A stretch of 36,915 nt of DNA from Magnetococcales bacterium. Its GTDB lineage: Bacteria; Pseudomonadota; Magnetococcia; Magnetococcales; Magnetaquicoccaceae. A program made the position numbers and the translations under genes. Below are positions 25,815 through 33,731 of the stretch, piece by piece. The notes beneath the pieces are model-generated. The model was not told where the DNA came from and ran no database searches. It saw only the letters and a program-made list of their open reading frames with translations. Position 1 is the first letter of the stretch. Each line of letters starts with the position of its first letter. The stretch covers positions 1-36,915 of the forward strand of contig PDZU01000026.1 of NCBI GenBank assembly GCA_002753095.1, given 5' to 3'.

Positions 25815-26891
25815 CTCTGGTTCACCACAAACCAGCACCTCACTGTTTTCTTCAAACTTCTTGGAAAGGGCATATTTTCCATTTGTCTCAAGTACAATAA
25901 CATTCTTATGTGTTTCTGAAAGAGAATTTTTAATCATCTCAACGCTCGGGTATCCATCGCTTCTATACGACAGACAGACAATGGAACGATAAAATTTACG
26001 GAATAGCCGCCCTAAAGCATCCATCTCATCTTTACAATCGAACCAGTTCCTGTTTGGATTGTATATCGGCTTGTGAGAATAATTAGAATTGTGCAACACC
26101 CTTATATTGTTGTACAAAAGCAACGCATCAAGAAAATGGTAAAAATTAAAATAATTTGTCTCTGTTTTGTTCCTTGATTTTGAGTAAGGTGTATCGATAT
26201 ATACCAAATCACAATGGCAATCAATATGGAACGCATCTTTATTCAATATCACACCTTGCGAACCAAATGAGTTCAATCGATACTCTACCAACTCATCATA
26301 GAATTTTTCCATATGATGGATAAACGGCTTATCCCAAGTTACTTTATTGCCAAACGATCGTTTAACCTCCTTTGTTCGCATGTGTAAATTTGCTCTGTGG
26401 AATAAATTATATGGCCTCTTTATCAATGCTGCTTGAAAGAGACAGTAGAATGCCTCTGCCTTTTTGACATCATCTTCAAGGTTATGAATATTCTGAGTAA
26501 CAATATCCACCTCATTGTTCTCTGTGTCAGTATAATATATTTCAGGATAAATTTCTGATATAACATTATCGTAAAAAAAGCCATCTCTGGCATGAAAAAG
26601 AGAAAGCAACTCGTTCTTTCCGAGAGAGACTTTTTCGTTTGTAAACAAGGCGCGCGCTATAACAGTATTCGCTTTTATTATATCATTATAAATCCAATTT
26701 TTTCCCATCCTTTTCATCAAATGAGTAACAGATCCAGTCCCACCAAACAGATCTAAACATGACTTAAAATCATATCTGGCAAGGGCTTTATGGATAAATG
26801 GAAGAAATTTCCGTTTACTACCCTGATAGCGTGTGGATGGCATACCGGTGTAGGGCATGCCCATCTCACAGATATATTGAAGGTTATTCAT
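25812..26891 (-). CDS. D12-class DNA adenine-N6 methyltransferase (modification subunit)
   Basis: A 359-residue enzyme. Motifs follow the D12 (alpha) class order: STRYQGSKRKFLPFI (19-33) for AdoMet binding, DLFGGTGSV (47-55) motif I, a target-recognition stretch in the middle, and catalytic motif IV IDTPYS (Asp233-Tyr236), a DTPY form of the DPPY motif. It would methylate adenine within the site cut by the partner nuclease, presumably GATATC. Its ATG overlaps the stop of the endonuclease gene (ATGA, 26888-26891). The two are a bicistronic restriction-modification pair, markedly AT-rich relative to the flanks, hence likely acquired. The sequence does not look like the M.EcoRV I remember, so the pairing may be a new combination. 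Confidence 0.88.
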   Translation of the reverse strand: MNNLQYICEMGMPYTGMPSTRYQGSKRKFLPFIHKALARYDFKSCLDLFGGTGSVTHLMKRMGKNWIYNDIIKANTVIARALFTNEKVSLGKNELLSLFHARDGFFYDNVISEIYPEIYYTDTENNEVDIVTQNIHNLEDDVKKAEAFYCLFQAALIKRPYNLFHRANLHMRTKEVKRSFGNKVTWDKPFIHHMEKFYDELVEYRLNSFGSQGVILNKDAFHIDCHCDLVYIDTPYSKSRNKTETNYFNFYHFLDALLLYNNIRVLHNSNYSHKPIYNPNRNWFDCKDEMDALGRLFRKFYRSIVCLSYRSDGYPSVEMIKNSLSETHKNVIVLETNGKYALSKKFEENSEVLVCGEPE

Positions 26892-27670
26892 CTATTTAAC
26901 GATATATTCTTGTAAGCAGCATATTGCGCAAGGTTTGTATAAGGCGGCTTGGAAAGTTGCGCCATGGTCGCCATATCTTTTGTTAAATAGTACATCCAAT
27001 AATCATCGAAAACTTCCTTTCCAAGTGATGTAAACGGTCCACGACCATTGATTAGATCTTCGATATTTATAACAGATCCTATATTTTTTGTATTTCCACT
27101 CCCAGGTCTATCCGTCGCTATTTTATATTTCTCTTGGACAAAGAATTGGAAATCACGAATTACGGAAGCAATACTGGACAACTGATCAATTGAGAAAATT
27201 TTCCTCTCATCAATCTGACTATCAGATCGCGAATATATTAATCCAAACACAAAATGAGAAACATATGAATCATACGGAAATTTAATATTTTTCTTCGAGC
27301 CTCTTTCTCTGAAATATCCTGTATATGCACCCAAAGTCATTCCATTTACTCTAGTATCACTTGTCCTGTAAGTACTTTTAATATCAATTGCATATTTTCT
27401 ATCAAATGCATCAATAAAAGTGATGTCGGGATAGTGGTTTTGCTGCTCTGATAACAAAACCTTAAATCCATTCTGCTCAGCAAACCTGATAAACTTCGGA
27501 AAAAGGAGTAGCTCCATAATCTTTGAAACCACCTTTGTATCAGCAGACACTGTATAAATATTTTTTCTGATATCGATAAATCCTTTCACAATCCAATCAC
27601 CATCCCTGGTTGCAATTGCTTCATTAAATTCATCAGTGAAAGCACTGAGTAAGTTTTGCACATCTTTCAT
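26888..27670 (-). CDS. EcoRV-like type II restriction endonuclease
   Basis: A 260-residue nuclease strongly resembling EcoRV throughout. Shared segments include ADTKVVSKIMEL, QQNHYPDITF, YAIDIKSTY, MTLGAYTGYF and GSGNTKNIGS. The active site maps to Asp82 (YPD), Asp96 and Lys98 (AIDIK), matching EcoRV Asp74/Asp90/Lys92, and Glu53 corresponds to EcoRV Glu45. The DNA-contacting R-loop GSGNT (about 190-194) is preserved, so GATATC is the likely target, cut bluntly as a homodimer. The ATG at 27670 has GGAG 8 nt upstream. Order is endonuclease first, methylase second, with no separate controller gene. Low GC fits horizontal transfer. The gene itself contains a GATATC site (27569-27574). Confidence 0.92.
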   Translation of the reverse strand: MKDVQNLLSAFTDEFNEAIATRDGDWIVKGFIDIRKNIYTVSADTKVVSKIMELLLFPKFIRFAEQNGFKVLLSEQQNHYPDITFIDAFDRKYAIDIKSTYRTSDTRVNGMTLGAYTGYFRERGSKKNIKFPYDSYVSHFVFGLIYSRSDSQIDERKIFSIDQLSSIASVIRDFQFFVQEKYKIATDRPGSGNTKNIGSVINIEDLINGRGPFTSLGKEVFDDYWMYYLTKDMATMAQLSKPPYTNLAQYAAYKNISLNR

Positions 27671-27751
27671 TCAGGAAACTCCAATAGGAAATCAATCATT
27701 TATCTCGCACTATCAACCTGATCAATGCCGTAAAGGCAACCGCACAGTTGC
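27671..27751 (-). promoter_or_regulatory. Upstream region of the restriction-modification operon
   Basis: On the minus strand a hairpin AGGCAAC (27753-27747), loop TGTGCG, GTTGCCT (27740-27734) overlaps the stop of the upstream membrane-protein gene and could terminate that transcript, though it is followed only by a short T stretch. Further downstream a weak pair TTGATC and GATAAA with about 16-bp spacing could be the promoter of the endonuclease gene. GGAG (27682-27679) is its ribosome-binding site. Confidence 0.35.
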
Positions 27752-28567
27752 CTACCGCCCCAATACAATCTGGGTAACGAACTTGACCCCCAGGAAGGCC
27801 AGGGCCAGGAACAGATACCCCCACAAGGTCAAGCGCACGGCGCGTCGTCCACGCCAGCCTTGCAGGTGTCGGCCCAGCAACAGGGCGCCGTATACCAACC
27901 AGGTGACCCAGGTAAAGACCTGTTTATGGTTCAGGACCAGGGCGCTGCCTCGATCGTTGTAGGAATACCATCCTCCGGTGACCATACTGGCTGTCAGGAG
28001 GAGGAACCCCATGCTTACCATCAAAAAGAGCGTCTCTTCCAGGGCATCCAGGGGGGGGAGAAGGGAAAACAGTTCACCGAAGCGTTTGGTACGCAGGGCA
28101 TGCTCTTGAAAGGCGTCCATCAGGGCCAACATTGCTGCGATGCTGAAAAAACCGTAGGCCATTAGGGACAGCAGCAGGTGGCTGACCAGCAGTGGGTTAC
28201 TCATCAGGCGCAAATCGCTATGGGCCACGGGCAACCAGCGGGAACCGGCCAGGGTGACCACCATGAGTGGTAACAATAACACGCCGACGGTACGCACCAT
28301 CTGTGGTCGGATGCGCCACCAGAGCAGGTAGATTCCTCCCATGGCCAGGGTAGACATTTCCAGTGAGGTACTCAACTGTACGTCTACTGCGCCGTGTTCG
28401 TCCACCAGCAAACGCACCAGCGGGAAGAGTTGCACCAGCCAGCCAAGCCATACCAGCCACCATCCCAACAAGGATGGTCGATTTTCCCCGCGCAGGTGCA
28501 GATAGGTGATCCACAAGGAGGCGGATGCATACGCTGCCACGGCTCCCCAGATGAACAGTTCCCTCAT
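27752..28567 (-). CDS. CcsA/YpjD-type (HemX-like) inner-membrane protein
   Basis: A 271-residue protein with eight hydrophobic segments and the layout of the CcsA/HemX/YpjD family, whose larger members handle heme in cytochrome c assembly. His residues likely to matter are in PVAHSDLRLMSNPLLVSHLLL (about 125-141) and VLNHKQVFTWVTWLVYG (about 223-239); GGWYSYNDRG precedes the latter. YpjD-like proteins lack the full WWD motif of true CcsA, as here, and their role is unclear. The ATG at 28567 directly follows the repeat copy C spacer. In many proteobacteria this gene precedes ffh; here the AT-rich restriction-modification operon sits behind it. Confidence 0.85.
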   Translation of the reverse strand: MRELFIWGAVAAYASASLWITYLHLRGENRPSLLGWWLVWLGWLVQLFPLVRLLVDEHGAVDVQLSTSLEMSTLAMGGIYLLWWRIRPQMVRTVGVLLLPLMVVTLAGSRWLPVAHSDLRLMSNPLLVSHLLLSLMAYGFFSIAAMLALMDAFQEHALRTKRFGELFSLLPPLDALEETLFLMVSMGFLLLTASMVTGGWYSYNDRGSALVLNHKQVFTWVTWLVYGALLLGRHLQGWRGRRAVRLTLWGYLFLALAFLGVKFVTQIVLGR

Positions 28568-28597
28568 TGTCCCTCGACTCCATCCCTTTTTCAGAGT

Positions 28598-29045
28598 GAT
28601 ATCAAAACAATTGTGGGTCCAGGGGGCCGAGCCCCCTGGCAGGTCCAGGACGGAGTCCTGGGAATTTATCTTTTGATTTTAATCTTTTGCTTTTGATCTT
28701 TTGCTTTTGGCGCGCTTTTCACGACAAGCCGATGCGCCTTTTGCATCGGCGCAGCGCGCCTAATTGACGCAAGCTGTGCGGATTGGCGCGGTTTTCTGCG
28801 CCAATCCGCACAGCCTCCCAATGGATTGTGCGCGAGGTCCACTCAACCTGGCGTTGAACAGTGACCGCAAGGTTAAAAGTCGGGCTCCGCCCTCCCAAAG
28901 AGTGCCCCTTCGGGGCACAGATTGGGCGCGCTGCGCAGATTTACTGCGTAAATCTGCTTCGGTAAAAGCGCGCCATTTCAGCAGGGCTCTGCCCTGCACC
29001 CGCAAGGGGAGATAATCTCCCCTTGACCCCATGTCACTTTCACTT
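28598..29045. repeat. Multi-stem-loop intergenic repeat, copy C (near complete)
   Basis: Same order of modules as copy A, with changed but still perfectly paired arms: 28619-28639 (9 bp), 28645-28661 (7 bp), 28728-28750 (8 bp), 28773-28814 (17 bp, 8-nt loop), a long-range stem 28845-28853/28866-28874 (one mismatch), a 7-bp GTGCCCC/GGGGCAC hairpin around 28903-28919, 28935-28957 (10 bp), 28981-28997 (7 bp) and 29004-29024 (10 bp). The left edge keeps AAAACAATTG; the right edge lacks CAATTG and instead has the ATGGGGTCAAGG flank seen in copy B. It lies between the divergent ypjD-like gene and ispD. I see no coding function. Confidence 0.9.
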
Positions 29046-29101
29046 TTACCTGCACCTGCATTTATGCTAATAATCCCCGTTCCACAAGCCAAGGAGCTGC
29101 C

Positions 29102-29815
29102 ATGTCCTCTTGTACCATGATCGTACTGGCCGCCGGTCGCGGCACACGCTTCGCGGGGGCGCTGCCAAAACAATACCTGCCTCTGGGCCAATACCCACTC
29201 CTGTGGCATACCTTGCACCGTATACACCCCCACCCCAAAATTGATCACATCCTGCCCGTCATCGCCCCAACGGGGGAAACCCTCTGGCAACAGATCATGG
29301 GGCCACACTTGCACCTGCTGCCGAAAGTAACACCCCCTGTCACTGGCGGCGCACAACGGCAAGAGTCCGTCTACAGGGCACTGCAAACCCTCGATCTGCC
29401 GGACGAACACTGGGTCGCCATCCACGACGGCGCCCGCCCCCTGATCGATCTCCCCCTCCTGGATCGCCTGCTCGCAGCCCGCGACCAAAACGATGCCATC
29501 ATCCCCGGACTACAGGCCGCCGATACCATCAAACAGATCGACAACCAATCCCATATCACCGCCACCCTGGAACGCCAAAAAATTTGCCTGATACAAACCC
29601 CACAACTGTTCCGCCTGGGCCTGATCCGCCACGCCCACCAACAGGCCCTGCACGACAACTTCCTCGGTACCGATGACGCCTCCCTGGTGGAACGTCTGCA
29701 AAGCCCAGTCCTGCTGGTACCCGGTTCACCCTGGAATATCAAGGTCACCTATCCACAGGATCAGCATTGGGCTGCCTGGTGGTTGCAACAAGAGGAGTCA
29801 CCCACATGGAAATGA
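29102..29815 (+). CDS. ispD: 2-C-methyl-D-erythritol 4-phosphate cytidylyltransferase
   Basis: A 237-residue cytoplasmic enzyme of the MEP isoprenoid pathway that joins CTP and MEP to give CDP-ME. It shows the nucleotidyltransferase signature LAAGRGTRF with ALPKQYLPLG, the GGAQRQESVYRAL segment, HDGARPLIDL and QTPQLFRLGLI, and TDDASLVE with NIKVTYPQD at the C-terminus. AAGGAG lies 5 nt before the ATG. It overlaps ispF by 10 bp (29806-29815), the usual ispDF arrangement. The length fits the family. Confidence 0.97.
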   Translation: MSSCTMIVLAAGRGTRFAGALPKQYLPLGQYPLLWHTLHRIHPHPKIDHILPVIAPTGETLWQQIMGPHLHLLPKVTPPVTGGAQRQESVYRALQTLDLPDEHWVAIHDGARPLIDLPLLDRLLAARDQNDAIIPGLQAADTIKQIDNQSHITATLERQKICLIQTPQLFRLGLIRHAHQQALHDNFLGTDDASLVERLQSPVLLVPGSPWNIKVTYPQDQHWAAWWLQQEESPTWK

Positions 29816-30324
29816 GAGTCGGACAAGGGTTCGATGTACACCGCTGGAGCCCAGGACGCCTGCTGCTGCTGGGAGGCGTACAAATTCCCTGCGAACAGGG
29901 CCTGCTCGGCCACTCCGATGCCGACGTACTGCTGCACGCCATCATGGACGCCCTGCTCGGTGCCGCCGGACTCGGCGACCTGGGCCAACATTTCCCAGAC
30001 ACCGATCCCACCTACCGGGGCATCGATAGCCGGGAACTGCTGGCAACCGTGCGCGATACCATCGCCCAACACCAGTGGCAGGTGGTCAACCTGGACGCCA
30101 CAGTCATCTGCCAACGCCCCAAACTGGCCCCCTATCGCCCGGCCATGTGCCAGGAGATCGCCCGGATACTCGCCATCCCCCCGCAACAGGTCAACATCAA
30201 GGCCACCACCACAGAAGGGCTCGGCTTTACCGGACGCAACGAAGGGGTTGCCGCTCAGGCCGTGGTGCTCCTGCAACGCAGCCTGCCCGCCACACAGCCC
30301 CAGGGAGATACCCCCTCGACCTAG
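29806..30324 (+). CDS. ispF: 2-C-methyl-D-erythritol 2,4-cyclodiphosphate synthase
   Basis: A 172-residue trimeric metal enzyme that cyclises CDP-ME-2-phosphate to MEcPP. The metal ligands Asp10, His12 (GQGFDVHRW) and His44 (DVLLHAIMDAL) are visible, as are LGDLGQHFPDTDP and the C-terminal IKATTTEGLGFTGRNEG. The ATG at 29806 is chosen because AGAGGAG lies 8 nt upstream; an ATG two codons later (29812) would give an ATGA overlap with ispD. Its TAG shares four bases (CTAG, 30321-30324) with the stop of convergent ssb. Confidence 0.97.
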   Translation: MEMRVGQGFDVHRWSPGRLLLLGGVQIPCEQGLLGHSDADVLLHAIMDALLGAAGLGDLGQHFPDTDPTYRGIDSRELLATVRDTIAQHQWQVVNLDATVICQRPKLAPYRPAMCQEIARILAIPPQQVNIKATTTEGLGFTGRNEGVAAQAVVLLQRSLPATQPQGDTPST

Positions 30325-30890
30325 AAAGGAATATCGTCATCAAAATCCGGCGTCTGGTCAAAAGAGTGCTCCACCGCCGGTCCGGCAGCTCCATGGCGCG
30401 GCCCACCCTGCTGCGGCGCTGCAGCCATCGCAGGCGCCCCATAACCAGCTCCGCCACCATACCCGCCAGGAGCAGCATGACCACTCTGCGGCGGACCAGC
30501 ATAGGCCGGAACCTCGTTGTAGCCCCCCCCGGCCCCAGCCCCCGGCGGACGGTCCAGCAGGATCATCTGGCCGTTAAACGGCGTCAGTACCACCTTGGTG
30601 GAGTACCGTTCGATCCCCTGCTTGTCGGTGTATTTGTCCGTTTGCAGTTGGCCTTCGAGAAAAACCTTGCTACCCTTGCGCAAATATTGCTGCGCAATTT
30701 CTGCCAACTTGCCAAATACGGAAACCGAATGCCACTCGGTGCGCTCCTGTTTCTGCCCCTGTTTGTCGGTCCAGCTTTCGGTGGTCGCGACCCGCAAACC
30801 GGCGATGGCACGACCATCCTGGGTGAATCGCACCTCCGGGTCGGCACCCAAATGACCAATTAATTGCACTTTATTCAGGGATTTTGACAT
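30321..30890 (-). CDS. ssb: Single-stranded DNA-binding protein
   Basis: A 189-residue protein with an OB-fold (about 5-110: NKVQLIGHLGADPEVRFT, ATTESWTDK, EWHSVSVFGKLAE, YLRKGSKVFLEGQL). A flexible Gly/Ala/Pro/Gln-rich linker and the acidic protein-docking tail DFDDDIPF follow. It binds ssDNA as a tetramer during replication, repair and recombination. The ATG at 30890 has AGAGG about 7 nt upstream. The gene is divergent from plsY. Confidence 0.98.
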   Translation of the reverse strand: MSKSLNKVQLIGHLGADPEVRFTQDGRAIAGLRVATTESWTDKQGQKQERTEWHSVSVFGKLAEIAQQYLRKGSKVFLEGQLQTDKYTDKQGIERYSTKVVLTPFNGQMILLDRPPGAGAGGGYNEVPAYAGPPQSGHAAPGGYGGGAGYGAPAMAAAPQQGGPRHGAAGPAVEHSFDQTPDFDDDIPF

Positions 30891-30970
30891 AATGCGCCTC
30901 TCAGCTCACAAAAATAGGTTTCCGATCCGTCCCGTAAACATGTAGATTGATGCACGATAAGGACAAAACC

Positions 30971-30984
30971 GCTTGCGTGCAAGC
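30971..30984. promoter_or_regulatory. 14-bp palindrome in the ssb-plsY spacer
   Basis: GCTTGCGTGCAAGC reads as an inverted repeat of 6-bp arms around GT and lies 15 bp upstream of the plsY ATG, in a 108-bp divergent spacer. It could be an operator. It does not match the LexA box, so an SOS role for ssb is not supported here. Confidence 0.3.
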
Positions 30985-30998
30985 ACTCACTACACCTA

Positions 30999-31661
30999 GT
31001 GGATGATTTCAGGATGGATTTTTCCTCATTGACCCCAACTTCCCCCTCCGCCCTGCTTGAGAGTCTGCTCTGGCTCTTGCCCGCCTACCTGTTGGGCGCC
31101 ATCCCTTTTGGCCTGCTGATTGCCAAACTGATGGGCTCTGGAGACATCCGCCAACGGGGCAGCGGCAACATCGGCGCTACCAATGTGCTGCGAACGACCG
31201 GAAAATTGGCCGGTGCCCTGGCCCTGCTGCTGGATATGGCCAAAGGGTTTTTGCCGGTATGGTTGGCCAAACAGACACTCGGCAGCCATGATCCTCTGAC
31301 CGGTGCCGTTGCCCTGGCGGCCTTTCTTGGCCACCTGTTCCCCATTTATCTGCGTTTCAAGGGAGGCAAAGGAGTAGCGACCGCCTTGGGCATCTTTTTG
31401 GCCTGGACCCCAAGCGCCGGCTTGTACGCTGTTCTGACTTGGCTATTTACCGCCCTGGTAACCCGCATCTCTTCGCTGGCCGCTCTGTTGGCCTTCCTGC
31501 TCTTGCCAGCCTTTCTTTTTTTTCAGGACTCCCGCAGCGCCATGGCCACCGCACTGTGCATCGTGCCAGTCATCTTCTGGCGCCATCGCAGCAACATCCA
31601 TCGCTTGGCCATCGGCAGCGAACCACGCATTGGCAAGGCCAAAGACAAGGATCAACCCTGA
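30999..31661 (+). CDS. plsY: Acyl-phosphate:glycerol-3-phosphate acyltransferase
   Basis: A 220-residue inner-membrane enzyme with about five transmembrane helices. It acylates glycerol-3-phosphate from acyl phosphate as the first step of phospholipid synthesis. Conserved loops are AIPFGLLIAKL, GSGNIGATNVLR (about 52-63), a second loop LRFKGGKGVATALG (about 122-135), and a third with WRHRSNIHRLAIGSE near the C-terminus. The start is uncertain between the ATG at 30999 and the ATG at 31014; neither has a strong SD. Its TGA overlaps the ATG of the next gene by one base. Confidence 0.95.
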   Translation: MDDFRMDFSSLTPTSPSALLESLLWLLPAYLLGAIPFGLLIAKLMGSGDIRQRGSGNIGATNVLRTTGKLAGALALLLDMAKGFLPVWLAKQTLGSHDPLTGAVALAAFLGHLFPIYLRFKGGKGVATALGIFLAWTPSAGLYAVLTWLFTALVTRISSLAALLAFLLLPAFLFFQDSRSAMATALCIVPVIFWRHRSNIHRLAIGSEPRIGKAKDKDQP

Positions 31662-32533
31662 TGCCACTGCTCCTGTTTGCCCTGCTTCTGCTCTGGACCA
31701 TTGCGACAACCGCCTGGGCCGATGAAGCGGGCGTGCGCCTGCCAACGACACCCCCACCGGTCGCCACACAGCAACCGCCCCGCCTGCAACGCCTGCTCCA
31801 GCAACCGGTTGTACACCTTGGCCCACCACAGATGCCACAAACAGCGTACAACGCGGATTTGGCGCAGCGCATGCGCCATCTTCTGCAGTATGGTGACTTT
31901 ATTCTGGCACCGGACAGCAACGATCACGGGTATATACAGAGCGTGAACAGCCAACGCCCTCTCCAGGTTGGCGCCTCTGTATCTCTCGTACTTACCCAAG
32001 CGACACCCCCCGGCACCCTCTTCACCGTCTATCGGCCCGGTCTGGTATTGCACGATCCCCGCACCGGCCAACCGCGTGGCACGGTGGCCCAGCGCCTGGG
32101 ACAACTGCAACTGCGTGCAAGCACGCCCCACGACAAACAGGGTGACCTGACCTCCTTGTTGCAGGAAATTCAACCGGGGGATCGCCTGCTGCAGATGGCC
32201 CCACCATTGCCGGAACCCACGCCGCACACCCAGAGCGATCGTGCCCTGCACGGCGTCATCCTGGCCCTGCAGGAGGAGTGGGAGGAGGCAGGACAGGATC
32301 AGGTGGCCATCGTCAGTCTGGGCCGCCAGGATCGGGTCGCACCGGGTCTGCAATTGCGCCTCCAGCACCAACTCCCCCCCGGCAACGACCCCTACAGCCA
32401 CGCGCCCCTGCCACCGCGCACGGAACCCAGCGGCGAGGCGATTCTGGTTTGGGTCGGTGAATGGGCCTCTCTGGCCCTATTGGGCCCCACCGCCTACCCG
32501 GTCAGCCGGGGCGATTCTGTCAGCAGTCGGTAA
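31661..32533 (+). CDS. Secreted protein resembling LysM-associated proteins found upstream of dprA, lacking LysM
   Basis: A 290-residue protein with a clear signal peptide (MPLLLFALLLLWTIATTAWA). The start at 31661 overlaps the plsY stop (TGATG). The mature part has beta-rich repeats of the kind GTLFTVYRPG...GTVAQRLGQLQLR, EIQPGDRLLQMAPP, then VHGVI-like and QDQVAIVSLGRQDRVAPGLQLRL. This pattern matches the C-terminal half of the LysM-domain peptidoglycan-binding proteins encoded just before dprA in many proteobacteria. No LysM domain is present here, so cell-wall binding must come from elsewhere. The function is unknown; the resemblance is from memory of the family. Confidence 0.75.
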   Translation: MPLLLFALLLLWTIATTAWADEAGVRLPTTPPPVATQQPPRLQRLLQQPVVHLGPPQMPQTAYNADLAQRMRHLLQYGDFILAPDSNDHGYIQSVNSQRPLQVGASVSLVLTQATPPGTLFTVYRPGLVLHDPRTGQPRGTVAQRLGQLQLRASTPHDKQGDLTSLLQEIQPGDRLLQMAPPLPEPTPHTQSDRALHGVILALQEEWEEAGQDQVAIVSLGRQDRVAPGLQLRLQHQLPPGNDPYSHAPLPPRTEPSGEAILVWVGEWASLALLGPTAYPVSRGDSVSSR

Positions 32534-32547
32534 GGAGTTTCGCACGC

Positions 32548-33726
32548 ATGGACCGGCATACTCTCTTGGAATGGCTAAAATTGATCCGCACCCCCGGTCT
32601 GGGCCCCGTGCGCATCAACCGCCTGCTCAACCATTTTGGCACGGTACACAGCCTGCTGGGGGCGACAGAGCAGGAGTGGCAGGCGGTCCCCGGCCTGCAG
32701 GCCCCCTTTTTGCGGAAGATCCAACAGCAGCGCCTGTCCACCGCCCAGGAACCCCTGCAGACGGAACTCAACCGGTTACAGGCCATGGGCGGGCAGATGC
32801 TGGTGCTCGGCGATGACGGCTATCCCCCTCAACTGCGCGAAATTGCCGATCCACCCCCTGCCCTGTTTGTGCTGGGCGATGCCACACAATTGTTACGGCC
32901 CAACAGTCTGGCCATTGTCGGTTCCCGACAATCCAGTCCACCTGGTTCGGCCTTTGCCCACCGTCTGGCCAGGGAGTTGGCCCAACAAGAGATCATGGCG
33001 GTCAGCGGTCTGGCGGAAGGGATCGATACGGCAGCCCACTGGGGGGCCATCGAAGGCGGTGGGACCACGGTTGCCGTCATGGCCACCGGTCTTGATGTGG
33101 TCTATCCCAGCCGCAACCACACGCTACGACGCCGCATCATCGGCCAAGGTTGTCTGGTCACCGAAGCGCCTTTAGGTACTGCACCCGCTTCCTATCTATT
33201 CCCACCGCGCAACCGGATCATCAGCGGCCTGTGTCGCGGCGTGGCGGTGATCGAGGCCGCCAACCGCTCTGGATCTCTGGTCACCGCCCGCATGGCCCTG
33301 GAACAGGGACGCGAGGTTTTTGCCGTCCCGGCCCAGGCTGGCGATCCACGCTACCAGGGCAGCAACCAACTGTTGCGCCAGGGGGCTATCCTTCTGGAAA
33401 ACACCCATGATATTCTTAACGCCTTCTCCTGGGATCCCAAACCGGTCAGAAGCGTTCACCTGCAGATTCAGGAGCCCAAAGAGCTCAATCCTGTCGCAGC
33501 CGAGGGTCAAGCGGCCACGATCCATGCCCTACTGCAGCGCGGACCGTTGCAGGGAGATGAGTTGGCGCGGCGTTCCCATTTGACAGTGGCCGAGCTTTCG
33601 CGCATTTTACTGCAACTGGAACTGGTCGGTGTCGTACAACGCCTTCCGGGAAATATTTTTGCCCTGTGGCAAGCCGGAGTTTCCCATGCGGTCTCCGTTC
33701 ACCCCTATCAAAGCGATCCCGATTAG
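32548..33726 (+). CDS. dprA: DNA-processing protein A
   Basis: A 392-residue protein starting at the ATG at 32548, with AAGGAG 10 nt upstream; a longer upstream reading lacks an SD. It has an N-terminal SAM-like region (LLEWLKLIRTPGLGPVRINRLL), a Rossmann-fold core (LAIVGSRQSSPPG, VSGLAEGIDTAAHWGAI, VMATGLDVVYPSRN, FPPRNRIISGLCRGVAVIEA, SGSLVTARMALEQGREVFAVP) and a C-terminal winged-helix (LQGDELARRSHLTVAELSRILLQLELVGVV). DprA loads RecA onto incoming ssDNA during natural transformation and is also kept in species with no known competence. It overlaps nothing; topA starts 5 bp later. Confidence 0.96.
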   Translation: MDRHTLLEWLKLIRTPGLGPVRINRLLNHFGTVHSLLGATEQEWQAVPGLQAPFLRKIQQQRLSTAQEPLQTELNRLQAMGGQMLVLGDDGYPPQLREIADPPPALFVLGDATQLLRPNSLAIVGSRQSSPPGSAFAHRLARELAQQEIMAVSGLAEGIDTAAHWGAIEGGGTTVAVMATGLDVVYPSRNHTLRRRIIGQGCLVTEAPLGTAPASYLFPPRNRIISGLCRGVAVIEAANRSGSLVTARMALEQGREVFAVPAQAGDPRYQGSNQLLRQGAILLENTHDILNAFSWDPKPVRSVHLQIQEPKELNPVAAEGQAATIHALLQRGPLQGDELARRSHLTVAELSRILLQLELVGVVQRLPGNIFALWQAGVSHAVSVHPYQSDPD

Positions 33727-33731
33727 CCGCT

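Noticed and set aside
28760..29488. Long open frame on the minus strand running across repeat copy C and antisense to ispD
   Set aside because: It spans the noncoding hairpin repeat and the opposite strand of a certain gene. Its codons show no family resemblance; related short peptides arise from every repeat copy because the palindromes lack stops.
30891..30998. LexA (SOS) operator between ssb and plsY
   Set aside because: I looked for a CTGT-N8-ACAG type box and found none. The palindrome at 30971-30984 has a different sequence.
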